This document shows positions 1 to 5,036 of a stretch of DNA of 10,365 nt, piece after piece. The translations under genes and the position numbers were made by a program. The notes beneath the pieces were generated by a model. The model was not told where the DNA came from. It searched no databases and worked only from the letters and a program-made list of their open reading frames with translations. Source of the DNA: Acidimicrobiaceae bacterium (GTDB taxonomy: Bacteria > Actinomycetota > Acidimicrobiia > Acidimicrobiales > RAAP-2); the NCBI GenBank assembly GCA_003164275.1, contig PLSY01000056.1, positions 1-10,365 of the forward strand. The letters are read 5' to 3'. Position 1 is the first letter of the stretch; the number at the start of each line of letters is the position of its first letter.

Positions 1-156
1 GGACGCTGGCTCCGACTCCGGAACGAATCTCACCGCCGGGCGGGCTGATGGCGGCATCTGGTTGAACGGGCATCGCCTACGCCTTTTCGCCCAGCGCAGC
101 GAACCCGAGACCATCTCGGGGACAGGCCCATGGCGTGGGCCAGCGGCGAGGCCGCC

Positions 157-177
157 ACGTCCAGTAATACTGGACGT
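157..177. repeat. Perfect 9-bp-arm palindrome (operator-like)
   Basis: Arms ACGTCCAGT (157-165) and ACTGGACGT (169-177) are exact reverse complements around a 3-base AAT centre. The size and near-continuous dyad fit a dimeric repressor operator or a recombinase or partition-protein site better than an RNA hairpin. It lies 18 bases before the first CATGAACC half-site. No gene it would control can be named. Confidence 0.55.
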
Positions 178-195
178 CTATCTTGCTCCCGCTGT

Positions 196-232
196 CATGA
201 ACCCCAAGAGCGAGTGTCATGAGAGGTTCATG
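196..232. repeat. Inverted pair of CATGAACC half-sites
   Basis: CATGAACC at 196-203 is matched by its reverse complement GGTTCATG at 225-232. The first copy is preceded by TGT, and the same TGTCATGA word recurs at 215-222. This is the leftmost member of a half-site family seen ten times in the window, at 601, 623, 712, 733, 2967, 2983, 3073 and 3096 besides this pair. Unlike the later copies it is not followed by the 18-bp box. Confidence 0.6.
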
Positions 233-419
233 GTTCGAGCGAAAGGCCATTGGAGAGTGAGCCCGATGGGCTCGCTGCAGTGCCTCTCTTGTCGCCCTTC
301 GAGGCGACGCTGTGACAACACAACCGTGGCGTAGACAGGGGGAACCGGCGTTGGCGATGCCATCGGCTCTCTCGCGCTGTGGGCAGGCCATATGCCTTCC
401 CCACCAGGTGGGTGAGGGT

Positions 420-469
420 GAGTGTTCGGCAGTTCCGCGTCTGTCCAGACACGGGACTGCCGGACACTC
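420..469. repeat. Long near-perfect hairpin, 24-bp stem
   Basis: Bases 420-443 pair with 446-469 around a 2-base centre. Three of the 24 positions deviate: two are G-U wobbles on the plus-strand transcript and one is C-A, which becomes G-U on the other strand. No U-tract follows. It is followed at once by a second hairpin at 472-487. It could be a bidirectional terminator, a recombination or transfer site, or the joined ends of a lost element. Confidence 0.7.
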
Positions 470-471
470 TG

Positions 472-487
472 GCCGCCGTTCGGCGGC
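472..487. repeat. Short perfect hairpin next to the long one
   Basis: GCCGCCG (472-478) and CGGCGGC (481-487) are exact reverse complements around TT. Only two bases separate it from the 24-bp-stem hairpin, so the two would form a tandem structure. The word GTTCGGCA from the first hairpin's arm recurs just after it, at 493-500. Confidence 0.6.
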
Positions 488-600
488 AGGCGGTTCGGCA
501 GGGGTTCTTCGCACCGAAGGAGATGGGGAGCGGTCCGACGGAATCGCTGCGTTCCGGTTCATCGGCCTCAGCCAGGCGATGGCCCAAGCCTTTCGGTCAT

Positions 601-650
601 CATGAACCCCGGTCGCTTCAACCATGAACCCTCTGGGCTGGTGTTTTGCC
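601..650 (+). repeat. 28-bp repeat unit A with extra half-site
   Basis: CATGAACC occurs at 601-608 and 623-630. The second copy is followed after exactly 2 nt by the 18-bp box CTGGGCTGGTGTTTTGCC (633-650). The same 28-bp arrangement is found at 733-760, 2983-3010 and 3096-3123. The function is unknown. It may be a binding array for a regulator or replication protein, and it always lies upstream of a copy of the sigma-like gene. Confidence 0.7.
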
Positions 651-711
651 GTTCTCCTGGCCCCGATCGACGCACCCGTGTGAGCCAAGCCGGGCAAACC
701 TGTGCCGACAT

Positions 712-760
712 CATGAACCTTGCCGGCTTCATCATGAACCTTCTGGGCTGGTGTTTTGTC
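712..760 (+). repeat. 28-bp repeat unit B with extra half-site
   Basis: CATGAACC occurs at 712-719 and 733-740, 21 bp apart. The 18-bp box CTGGGCTGGTGTTTTGTC follows at 743-760 after the same 2-nt gap. This unit is the nearest to the shortened sigma-like copy, 75 bp before its GTG. A degenerate form of the 12-bp tandem repeat seen before the full gene follows at 793-812. Confidence 0.7.
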
Positions 761-835
761 CGCTGGCCACATTGGCTCGGCGGTTGTCCAGTCATGACGG
801 GCTTCGTGAGGGAATCCAGAACCCTCCCCCTCGTC

Positions 836-1003
836 GTGGCGGCCACGGGCTCGCCCGGAATCCCGCGGTCCTGGACGGAATGGCAGACCATTGGGGCTGC
901 TCCCCCGTTGAGAGCTGCATGTCACCGCCTGGCCGGGCGTGAGCCGGAAGTGGTCCATCTCCGGCGGCAACGTCGGCGCGACATCCCACAACTGGTGGCT
1001 TGA
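836..1003 (+). pseudogene. Internally deleted copy of the sigma-like gene
   Basis: A GTG-started frame encodes 55 residues. Residues 1-40 align without gaps, apart from one added Glu, to the start of the protein at 3240-3971 (shared EWQ, APP.RAACHRLA and EP.VV). Residues 41-55 (HLRRQRR...VA) align to its last 15 residues. About 188 central codons are missing, yet the frame is kept. The ATG four codons into the full gene is ACG here, so translation would depend on the GTG. DNA similarity begins before the GTG (the upstream array is also shared) and runs a few bases past the stop. I read it as a deletion derivative of a duplicated gene. Because the frame is intact, a functional micro-protein keeping the N-terminal segment and the basic tail is also possible. 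Confidence 0.7.
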
Positions 1004-1041
1004 TCGTCGCCAGTGCGAGTCCGTCGTGGACAGTAGGGAAC

Positions 1042-1067
1042 GAGGGGGACCCCGAAGGGTCCCCCTC
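1042..1067. terminator. Bidirectional hairpin terminator after ssb copy 1
   Basis: An 11-bp perfect G/C-rich stem (1042-1052 with 1057-1067) closes on the tetraloop CGAA. It lies 6 bases past the minus-strand stop at 1074-1076 and 38 bases past the plus-strand stop at 1003, between two converging frames. There is no U-tract, as is common for hairpin terminators in high-GC Gram-positives. Confidence 0.75.
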
Positions 1068-1073
1068 TCCCGG

Positions 1074-1424
1074 TCAGGCATCCTCGGCCGGGGCCTCGGG
1101 CTCGCTGGTGTCGCTGGACTTGTCCAGGAACTGGAACTGGAAGGGGCCGGTCACCAGGTAGTGCTTGGAGTGCTGGCTCCCTTCGGTGTCCGTCCACTGG
1201 TCGAGCGCCAGGCGGGCGGTGGCCTCGAAGAGGCGGCCCTTAGTGCCGTAGCTGGCGATGAACTCTGCTGTCTTCTCCCAGGACTGGAGGTCGATGAAGA
1301 CCGCCTTGTCCCGGCCCTGCTCGTTGATGGCCACCCTCACGGTGGTCACGGCCTTGCCTGCTCCGGTGGTGAACTTGAGCTCCGGATCTGCGGTGAAGCG
1401 GCCAGTGATGGTTACGGTGTTCAT
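1074..1424 (-). CDS. ssb: Single-stranded DNA-binding protein (copy 1)
   Basis: The 116-residue product opens with the classic SSB start (MNTVTITGRF.ADPEL) and continues through the single OB-fold core: an AINEQ...VFIDLQSW strand pair at about 33-48, then the GRLFEATARL and DQW...EGSQHSKHYLV strands. SSBs coat single-stranded DNA in replication, repair and conjugation. The tail is short and acidic (SEPEAPAEDA) but lacks the DDDIPF-type tip by which chromosomal SSBs recruit partners. The ATG at 1422-1424 has a good ribosome site (GAGAGGA) a few bases upstream. It stands alone, without the rpsF/rpsR neighbours of a chromosomal ssb, which points to a plasmid or integrative element gene. It is clearly a different protein from the second ssb, not a recent duplicate. 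Confidence 0.9.
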   Translation of the reverse strand: MNTVTITGRFTADPELKFTTGAGKAVTTVRVAINEQGRDKAVFIDLQSWEKTAEFIASYGTKGRLFEATARLALDQWTDTEGSQHSKHYLVTGPFQFQFLDKSSDTSEPEAPAEDA

Positions 1425-1666
1425 GGTGATTCCTCTCTTGTGGGTTGCTGTTGGAAAGAGAAGGCTCCGGGGAAGCGTCGGAGCGTCAGGGGTGCCCGAA
1501 GGGCCGAGGAGAAGTTCTGGCGGAACCGGCGACGGTCAGTGGGCGCAGCAAGCGCCGCCAGAAGTTGTCCGCAGCCTTGACGCCCGACGGACCGGTGCAT
1601 CATCTTGCAAGCAGCCAGCCACTTGCGAGAGAGGGACATCGGACACCTCTCAGACCAGCTGGCCAA

Positions 1667-1680
1667 GTGAGCTGGCTCAC
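1667..1680. repeat. Short palindrome GTGAGC/GCTCAC
   Basis: Arms GTGAGC and GCTCAC flank TG. The dyad is itself bracketed by two CAGCTG words (1656-1661 and 1681-1686), giving a compact nested symmetric element about 250 bases upstream of ssb copy 1. Confidence 0.45.
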
Positions 1681-1832
1681 CAGCTGTCCCTCGCCGGCAT
1701 GTCGGGACCGTCGACCCCTATCCGTGGGCAGGTGGCCTTGGGCAGGGACGAGCCAGGGCGCCAGCGATTCGTCTGGGACGTAGAGCGCGTCGTTGTGGCC
1801 AGGCAAAAGAAGCTTCGCTCCGGCAACCGAAG

Positions 1833-1860
1833 ACTCGGCGCCCAACCGACGGCGCCGAGT
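1833..1860. repeat. Perfect 10-bp inverted repeat
   Basis: ACTCGGCGCC (1833-1842) and GGCGCCGAGT (1851-1860) are exact reverse complements with an 8-base loop. It is a stable hairpin with no gene end beside it, so it is not an obvious terminator. Confidence 0.55.
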
Positions 1861-2011
1861 GGAGCACGCCCATGCATCATCGGCGCATCTGGTTGGTACC
1901 GCTGTCCGCAACCAGGTGGACGGCCGGCACCGAGCAAGGCTGATCCCGTGGGAGGACGCCAACAGCTGGGCTCCTCGCCTACGGCCAGCGACGTCGTGTC
2001 GTCTACAACTG

Positions 2012-2060
2012 CGGCACCCCGCCCGTGGTGCTCGGCCAGAGCGACCCGGGCGGGGTGCCG
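2012..2060. repeat. Perfect 14-bp inverted repeat, 21-nt loop
   Basis: CGGCACCCCGCCCG (2012-2025) is matched exactly by CGGGCGGGGTGCCG (2047-2060). Fourteen uninterrupted pairs with a 21-nt spacer are very unlikely by chance, even at this GC content. It sits about 90 bases before the ssb copy 2 terminator. Its role is unknown. Confidence 0.6.
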
Positions 2061-2150
2061 GTCGGAGTCTCACCAGAAGAACTGGGGCGCGAAGCGCCAC
2101 CGTGGACATCCGTATTGAAAGAAATGTCGCGACGAGGCCAGGAGCCCAGT

Positions 2151-2183
2151 CCCGGCGGGGTCGGGAAGCCCGACCCCGCCGGG
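2151..2183 (-). terminator. Hairpin terminator of ssb copy 2
   Basis: A perfect 15-bp stem (2151-2165 with 2169-2183) with a 3-base loop begins 4 bases beyond the minus-strand stop codon at 2188-2190. It is G/C-only apart from one pair and has no U-tract. Position and strength make termination the most likely role. Confidence 0.8.
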
Positions 2184-2187
2184 CCGA

Positions 2188-2592
2188 TCATGCGGGGTTG
2201 GTCTCGCCGGCCAGCTCGTCGTCGATGCTGTGGCGCTGAACCCTGTGGATGTCCACGGTGGCAAAGCGGAGGCTGGCCCCGATCTCCTCGGCCACCAGCT
2301 CGACCTTGGTACGGGTCTCCCCGTCCTCGGTCTCCCAGCGGTGCTCCTCCAGGTGGCCAGTGGCCACGACCCGGGCGCCCTTGGTCAGGCTCAGCGCGAC
2401 GTTCTCGGCCAAGTCACGCCAGCAGACGATGTCGAAGAACGAGGTGGACTCCTCCCACTCTTGGGTCTGTCGGTTCTGCCACCGGCGATTGACGGCTACC
2501 GACAGCGACGTGGTGGCGTGGCCGTCCCTCGCGTAGCGAATTTCAGGGTCCCGGGTCAGGTTGCCAGTGATGGTGGTGGATGTGATGGGCAT
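2188..2592 (-). CDS. ssb: Single-stranded DNA-binding protein (copy 2)
   Basis: This 134-residue product is a typical actinobacterial SSB. It starts ITGNLTRDPEIRYARDG, then has SVAVNRRW, the F.DIVCWRDLAENV helix region, GARVVATGHLEEHRWE and a closing VELVAEEIGASLRFATV strand, which together form one OB fold. The frame is open further upstream, but the start is set at the ATG at 2590-2592, because GAGGAGA lies at the proper distance and upstream residues do not resemble SSB. The C-terminus (IDDELAGETNPA) lacks the usual acidic-aromatic tip. The gene is preceded by a structured leader and followed at once by a strong hairpin, so it is a one-gene transcription unit. Like copy 1, it has no chromosomal ssb neighbours. 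It probably serves a mobile element's own DNA metabolism. Confidence 0.93.
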   Translation of the reverse strand: MPITSTTITGNLTRDPEIRYARDGHATTSLSVAVNRRWQNRQTQEWEESTSFFDIVCWRDLAENVALSLTKGARVVATGHLEEHRWETEDGETRTKVELVAEEIGASLRFATVDIHRVQRHSIDDELAGETNPA

Positions 2593-2609
2593 GGTCTGTT
2601 TCTCCTCAT

Positions 2610-2659
2610 GATTGATGGCGGGTGGGGCGCTTTTCGCCCCGCCTGGTCCGTCATCAATC
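2610..2659 (-). promoter_or_regulatory. Structured 5' leader of ssb copy 2
   Basis: GATTGATG (2610-2617) pairs with CATCAATC (2652-2659), enclosing a G/C hairpin (GGGGCG/CGCCCC around 2624-2640) with an A-rich loop on the minus strand. The structure ends just before the ribosome site of ssb copy 2, so it would form in the mRNA leader if transcription starts upstream. A TTGACC at 2698-2693 (minus strand) could be a -35 element, but no good -10 is seen. SSB autoregulation through such a leader is inference. Confidence 0.5.
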
Positions 2660-2964
2660 GGATGGGCGCCGATTGCCCACACCGGCGCCAGCGGTCAAAG
2701 GGCGGCCACTGGCCGAGCGAGGACATAAAGCCCGACCCCGGCGCCGGCGTGCCGGCGATCTCCAGGGGCGAGGCGTATTCCGGAGCGACCTTGGAGGGCT
2801 GGCGGCGGTGTGCCACCAGCCGCTGAAGTGGCTCAGAGACGGTGGTTCTTTGCTCGTCCCCACCGCATCGAGCGTGCCGGCGGCGGTGCGGCATGCCATC
2901 ACAAGCTCTACGCCACCTACCACCGCGCGATCTCTGACGTCAACGGGTGAAGGTGCGGTCATGA
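2660..2964. other. Gap with one short coding-like frame
   Basis: No recognised gene. A plus-strand frame ending in TGA at 2948-2950 and open back to a GTG at 2810 would give 46 residues rich in aromatic and basic residues near its end (RRWFFARPHRIER, then KLYATYHRAISDV). This looks more protein-like than the competing frames and may be the C-terminal remnant of a lost gene. No ribosome site or homologue is recognised. The gap also holds the presumed promoter of ssb copy 2. Confidence 0.35.
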
Positions 2965-3010
2965 GGGGTTCATGGTGACAACCATGAACCCCATGAGCAG
3001 GTGTTTTGTC
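2965..3010 (+). repeat. 28-bp repeat unit C fused to a perfect palindrome
   Basis: GGGGTTCATGGT (2965-2976) and ACCATGAACCCC (2981-2992) form a perfect 12-bp dyad around GACA, made of two inverted CATGAACC half-sites. The right half-site is followed after 2 nt by the 18-bp box ATGAGCAGGTGTTTTGTC (2993-3010). Here the half-sites face each other, whereas in units A, B and D they are in direct order. This suggests each is a monomer-binding site used in different geometries. Confidence 0.7.
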
Positions 3011-3072
3011 GGGTCCCCATTCTCTTACCCGTGCGGCATGGCGAACCGACCCGGCAACATCGGCTCCAGCGT

Positions 3073-3123
3073 CATGAACCCCTCATGGTCACAACCATGA
3101 ACCCCCTGAGCTGGTGGTTTGTC
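3073..3123 (+). repeat. 28-bp repeat unit D with extra half-site
   Basis: CATGAACC at 3073-3080 and 3096-3103, 23 bp apart, is followed after 2 nt by CTGAGCTGGTGGTTTGTC (3106-3123). The identical 18-bp box returns at 3146-3163, exactly 40 bp later. Confidence 0.7.
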
Positions 3124-3145
3124 CGCCGTCGGATTCACCAAGGCG

Positions 3146-3163
3146 CTGAGCTGGTGGTTTGTC
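3146..3163 (+). repeat. Fifth, isolated 18-bp box
   Basis: CTGAGCTGGTGGTTTGTC is an exact copy of the box at 3106-3123 but without a CATGAACC in front. Matching flanks (a following CCG or CCGG) suggest a local duplication. It lies 76 bp before the sigma-like gene. Confidence 0.65.
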
Positions 3164-3195
3164 CGGCGACAACAAGTTCTCGGGCTTTTTCGGAC

Positions 3196-3231
3196 CATGA
3201 GGCTTTCCATGAGGCTTTTCATGAGGGTCCC
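3196..3231 (+). repeat. 12-bp tandem repeat before the sigma-like gene
   Basis: CATGAGGCTTTC, CATGAGGCTTTT and CATGAGGGTCCC follow each other head to tail at 3196, 3208 and 3220, ending 8 bases before the GTG at 3240. The spacing is close to one helical turn. A degenerate form (CATGACGGGCTT then CGTGAGGG) stands at 793-812, before the shortened gene copy. It may be a binding site in the 5' leader or promoter. Confidence 0.6.
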
Positions 3232-3239
3232 TCTTCATC

Positions 3240-3971
3240 GTGGCAGCCATGGACTCCCCCACGATCCAACGACTCCGATCCGAATGGCAGGCCCTCGGGA
3301 CTGCTCCCCCATCGAGGGCAGCATGTCATCGCCTGGCCGAGAGTGAGCCTGTGGTCGCCCGCCTTGAGGTAGGCGACCTTGCCGATCTGATCTCGGTCCT
3401 CTCCCTCTCATCGGACCGGCTGTCTCGCCACGAGGCGGCAGCCGTGATCGCAGCGATGTTGAGGAGCGCTGACGTCGATGCGCTGATCCCCCGAGCCATC
3501 ATCCAAGCGCTCATCCCTGGTGTTCTCGCTCTGTCCCGACGCATCGACGTTGCCGGCGGGCCGTGGTGCGATCTCGACGCGTTCTACGCCGATGCCGTCT
3601 CCGCACTCTGGGAAGTCACGATGAGCTGGTCTGGTGCCTACCGCCCCTACGCCGCCGGTGACTTGTTGTCGGCAGTCCGTACTCGGATGCGAACGCTGCA
3701 GGCGGGTGAGCATCGGCACCGCTCTCGGCAGACCGGCACCCCCGACGCCTTGGACAGCCTCTCGGCATGGAGCGGTCGCACGGGCGAGGAGCTATTGGCC
3801 GCAGCCCTCGCCGATGCGACCGGGAATGGCCTGAACGTGGCCGACGCCGCAATCCTCTACGCAACCAGGGTGCTCGGCATGTCCCTCGGTGAGGTCGCCG
3901 ACCTCGCCGGGATACCTGCACATCATCTTCGGCGACAGAGGCGGAACGCCATCGACCGGATGGTGGCCTGA
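3240..3971 (+). CDS. Sigma-factor-like HTH protein
   Basis: The 243-residue product resembles small sigma-70-type proteins in layout rather than by a clear motif. A helical middle (about 80-155, with W.DLDAFYADAVSALWEV at 109-126) looks like region 2. A C-terminal helix-turn-helix (about 200-241, AAILYATRVLGMSLGEVADLAGIPAHHLRRQRRNAID) looks like region 4 with a basic recognition helix. I infer a DNA-binding regulator of the element, cytoplasmic, perhaps a divergent sigma factor. The GTG at 3240 is chosen because the shortened copy keeps it. The ATG at 3249 is the alternative. Neither has a strong ribosome site. The gene follows the repeat array at 2965-3231 closely and is followed by a palindrome. 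Its N-terminal 40 and C-terminal 15 residues recur at 836-1003. The coding frame is convincing; the family assignment is tentative. Confidence 0.7.
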   Translation: MAAMDSPTIQRLRSEWQALGTAPPSRAACHRLAESEPVVARLEVGDLADLISVLSLSSDRLSRHEAAAVIAAMLRSADVDALIPRAIIQALIPGVLALSRRIDVAGGPWCDLDAFYADAVSALWEVTMSWSGAYRPYAAGDLLSAVRTRMRTLQAGEHRHRSRQTGTPDALDSLSAWSGRTGEELLAAALADATGNGLNVADAAILYATRVLGMSLGEVADLAGIPAHHLRRQRRNAIDRMVA

Positions 3972-3995
3972 GGTGCGCCAGACGAAGGCCAAACT

Positions 3996-4015
3996 CGATC
4001 TCAGTGCTGAGATCG
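3996..4015. terminator. 9-bp perfect dyad after the sigma-like gene
   Basis: CGATCTCAG (3996-4004) and CTGAGATCG (4007-4015) are exact reverse complements around TG, beginning 25 bases past the stop at 3971. The stem can lengthen by one wobble and one G-C pair. A terminator is likely, but the very short centre would also suit an operator for the HTH gene that follows. Confidence 0.5.
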
Positions 4016-4154
4016 GGCCGTCACCATCGAGTGGGCAGCAGAGTAGGGCCAGGTGTGGCGGTCGAGTCAGGCAGTGCGCCATGACGGCTGCCACCTTCTC
4101 CACCGGCCATGACGCCATGGTCAGTGTCGAGTGCGAGCAAGCGAGGTTGATTCG

Positions 4155-4403
4155 GTGAGCCAGTTTCTCACGATGCCCGAGGCCTCCGTCCATTGCGGCG
4201 GTGTCCCGAGCCCGGAGACGTTGTACCGACTGGCCCGCGAAGGCCACCTGCCCGTCCGCCGGATCGGCCGGCGCCTGGTGATCTCCGAGCGTCTCCTCGA
4301 TCAGTGGATCGACTCGGTCGGTGACGTACGAGCGACCGAGTATCCAGGGGCCAGTCTCAATGAACGCCCGACCCATCTCTCCAAGCGAGAGCAGGCTTCG
4401 TGA
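4155..4403 (+). CDS. Excisionase-type HTH DNA-binding protein
   Basis: The 82-residue product has the winged HTH layout of the MerR-like excisionase family (HTH_17): LTMPEAS at 5-11, then SPETLYRLAREGHLPVRRIGRRLVISERLLDQWI at 19-52. The GHLPVRRIGRR turn and wing and the closing RLLDQWI are typical. Such proteins bend DNA at att sites to steer an integrase toward excision, or act as small regulators. The GTG at 4155 is preferred over the GTG at 4131, because GCGAGG stands eight bases upstream and the domain begins right after it. The stop TGA overlaps a GTG (GTGA at 4400-4403), the usual coupling to a following integrase, but the frame that follows is only a stub. The tail past residue 55 is not conserved-looking. 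Confidence 0.8.
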   Translation: MSQFLTMPEASVHCGGVPSPETLYRLAREGHLPVRRIGRRLVISERLLDQWIDSVGDVRATEYPGASLNERPTHLSKREQAS

Positions 4404-4483
4404 CCACGGCTGCTGCTGCGTGCGTCACGACCAAACTGCGCGGTGTTGACTTCGGCCTAGTCGTGAAGGGCATCTGTGAATGA
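4400..4483 (+). pseudogene. 27-codon stub coupled to the HTH gene
   Basis: A GTG at 4400-4402 overlaps the TGA of the HTH gene, as in translationally coupled xis-int pairs, but the frame stops at 4481-4483 after 27 codons. Its last 27 bases overlap the 3' end of the minus-strand nuclease gene. I infer that this is the first codons of a lost gene, most simply an integrase, cut off where the defence locus joins. The sequence left is too short to show any integrase motif, and a chance GTGA overlap cannot be excluded. Confidence 0.35.
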
Positions 4484-5015
4484 AGACCGGAATAGATCTG
4501 CCACGGCGGTGTGCCCCGCTACCACGGCACCGCGCAACGAGGATCCGTTGATCGGTACGATGACGAAATCCTCTCGGGAGAAACGCAGCAACTCAAGATG
4601 TGCCTTACGTGAGAGATCGGCCCATGAGACGAAGTAGCTCAAAGTGCAACGTTGCCGCCGGTTCCTAATTTTCCCCTCGAAGGATGAGATCTCAGCACGG
4701 GGTGTATTCCTACCCCAGTTCTTGCACTCGACCAGCACGAGAGGGCCTTCTCTACTGAAAAGGGGATCGCTGCTTCCGTTGAGGACAGAGATGTCGATCT
4801 CCTCGGTCTCGGTGTTGCAGTTGCGCTCCAATATCGTGAAGTTGGGGACTTGTTGCACTGCTGCGGCAACAAGCTGCTCCAGCGCGGAACCCTTCTCTTG
4901 CGGGGTCGTCGCTGAGTCGACCCTCGCGAGCAACACCTCAAGGGGATCGAACTCCCCTTGGGCCAGTGAATGTGAGGTCCTGGCCAGAGTTCGATCCAGT
5001 TCATTTGCGATGTCA
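4457..5015 (-). pseudogene. 3' part of interrupted PD-(D/E)XK nuclease gene
   Basis: This segment encodes the C-terminal 185 residues of a nuclease cut off from its start by the IS. It opens with DIANELDRTL, passes a helix (EKGSALEQLVAAAVQQV) and then shows a PD-(D/E)XK core: EIDISVL with Asp, a spacer, and LVLVECKNW with the Glu-x-Lys pair. This is the pattern of Mrr-like and related restriction nucleases that cleave DNA. A strand with SYFVSWADLSRKA and an FVIVPINGSSL end follow, as in Mrr-like folds. The reading frame is open back into the IS to a TGA at 5030-5032. An internal GTG at 4934-4936 would give 159 residues still holding the whole catalytic core, but no ribosome site precedes it. 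The rest of the gene is at 6714-7164. The full protein would be 337 residues, with the catalytic Asp, Glu and Lys near 226, 248 and 250. Confidence 0.8.
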
Positions 5016-5019
5016 TTAA
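5016..5019. repeat. Left TTAA target-site copy
   Basis: TTAA abuts the left end of the IS and is matched by TTAA at 6710-6713. One copy fits in frame in the restored nuclease gene (GTTAAT, Val-Asn), so it is read as the target duplication. Confidence 0.8.
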
Positions 5020-5036
5020 CTCCGATCAGTCACGAG
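5020..5036 (+). repeat. IS left terminal inverted repeat
   Basis: CTCCGATCAGTCACGAG. It matches the right end (6693-6709, read on the minus strand) at 15 of 17 positions. The exact inner limit is not certain. Confidence 0.8.

Larger units (their letters stand above)
1..835. other. Gene-poor, repeat-rich stretch
   Basis: I see no credible gene here. A plus-strand frame is open from base 2 to a stop at 332-334, but its product is low-complexity and runs straight through the repeat pair at 196-232, so it is probably chance. The long minus-strand frame across 77-1081 reads through every repeat copy and encodes the same repeat-derived residues over and over, which is also the mark of a shadow. 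What the stretch does hold is a palindrome at 157-177, CATGAACC half-sites, two adjacent hairpins at 420-487 and two 28-bp repeat units. It looks like a regulatory or replication/recombination region, or the decayed edge of a mobile element. Confidence 0.6.
1425..2150. other. Gene-free, hairpin-rich gap between the two ssb genes
   Basis: No frame here gives a protein I recognise. The long frames on both strands overlap each other and have the Arg/Pro/Gly/Ala-rich look of chance frames in GC-rich DNA. One plus-strand segment from 1944 (after a TGA) reads somewhat more like coding sequence (..RRVVYNCGTPPVVLGQ..) and then runs over the terminator into antisense of ssb copy 2, so it may be a gene remnant. 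The clearest content is a set of inverted repeats at 1667-1680, 1833-1860 and 2012-2060, listed separately. The arrangement would suit an origin or transfer region, but no replication gene is present to support that. Confidence 0.5.

Noticed and set aside
77..1081. 334-codon minus-strand open frame over the left region
   Set aside because: It runs through all repeat copies, giving recurrent repeat-derived peptides, overlaps the hairpins and the miniature gene, has no recognisable domain and no ribosome site.
1258..2118. 286-codon plus-strand open frame
   Set aside because: Its start is antisense inside ssb copy 1, and the remainder is Arg/Pro/Gly/Ser-rich and crosses several hairpins. I judge it chance in GC-rich DNA.
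601..3163. CRISPR-like array from the repeated 28-bp unit
   Set aside because: Copies are irregularly spaced, in two clusters more than 2 kb apart, with no uniform spacers and no cas genes.
3792..4376. 194-codon minus-strand open frame
   Set aside because: It is antisense to the end of the sigma-like gene and to the HTH gene, both of which have better coding signs.
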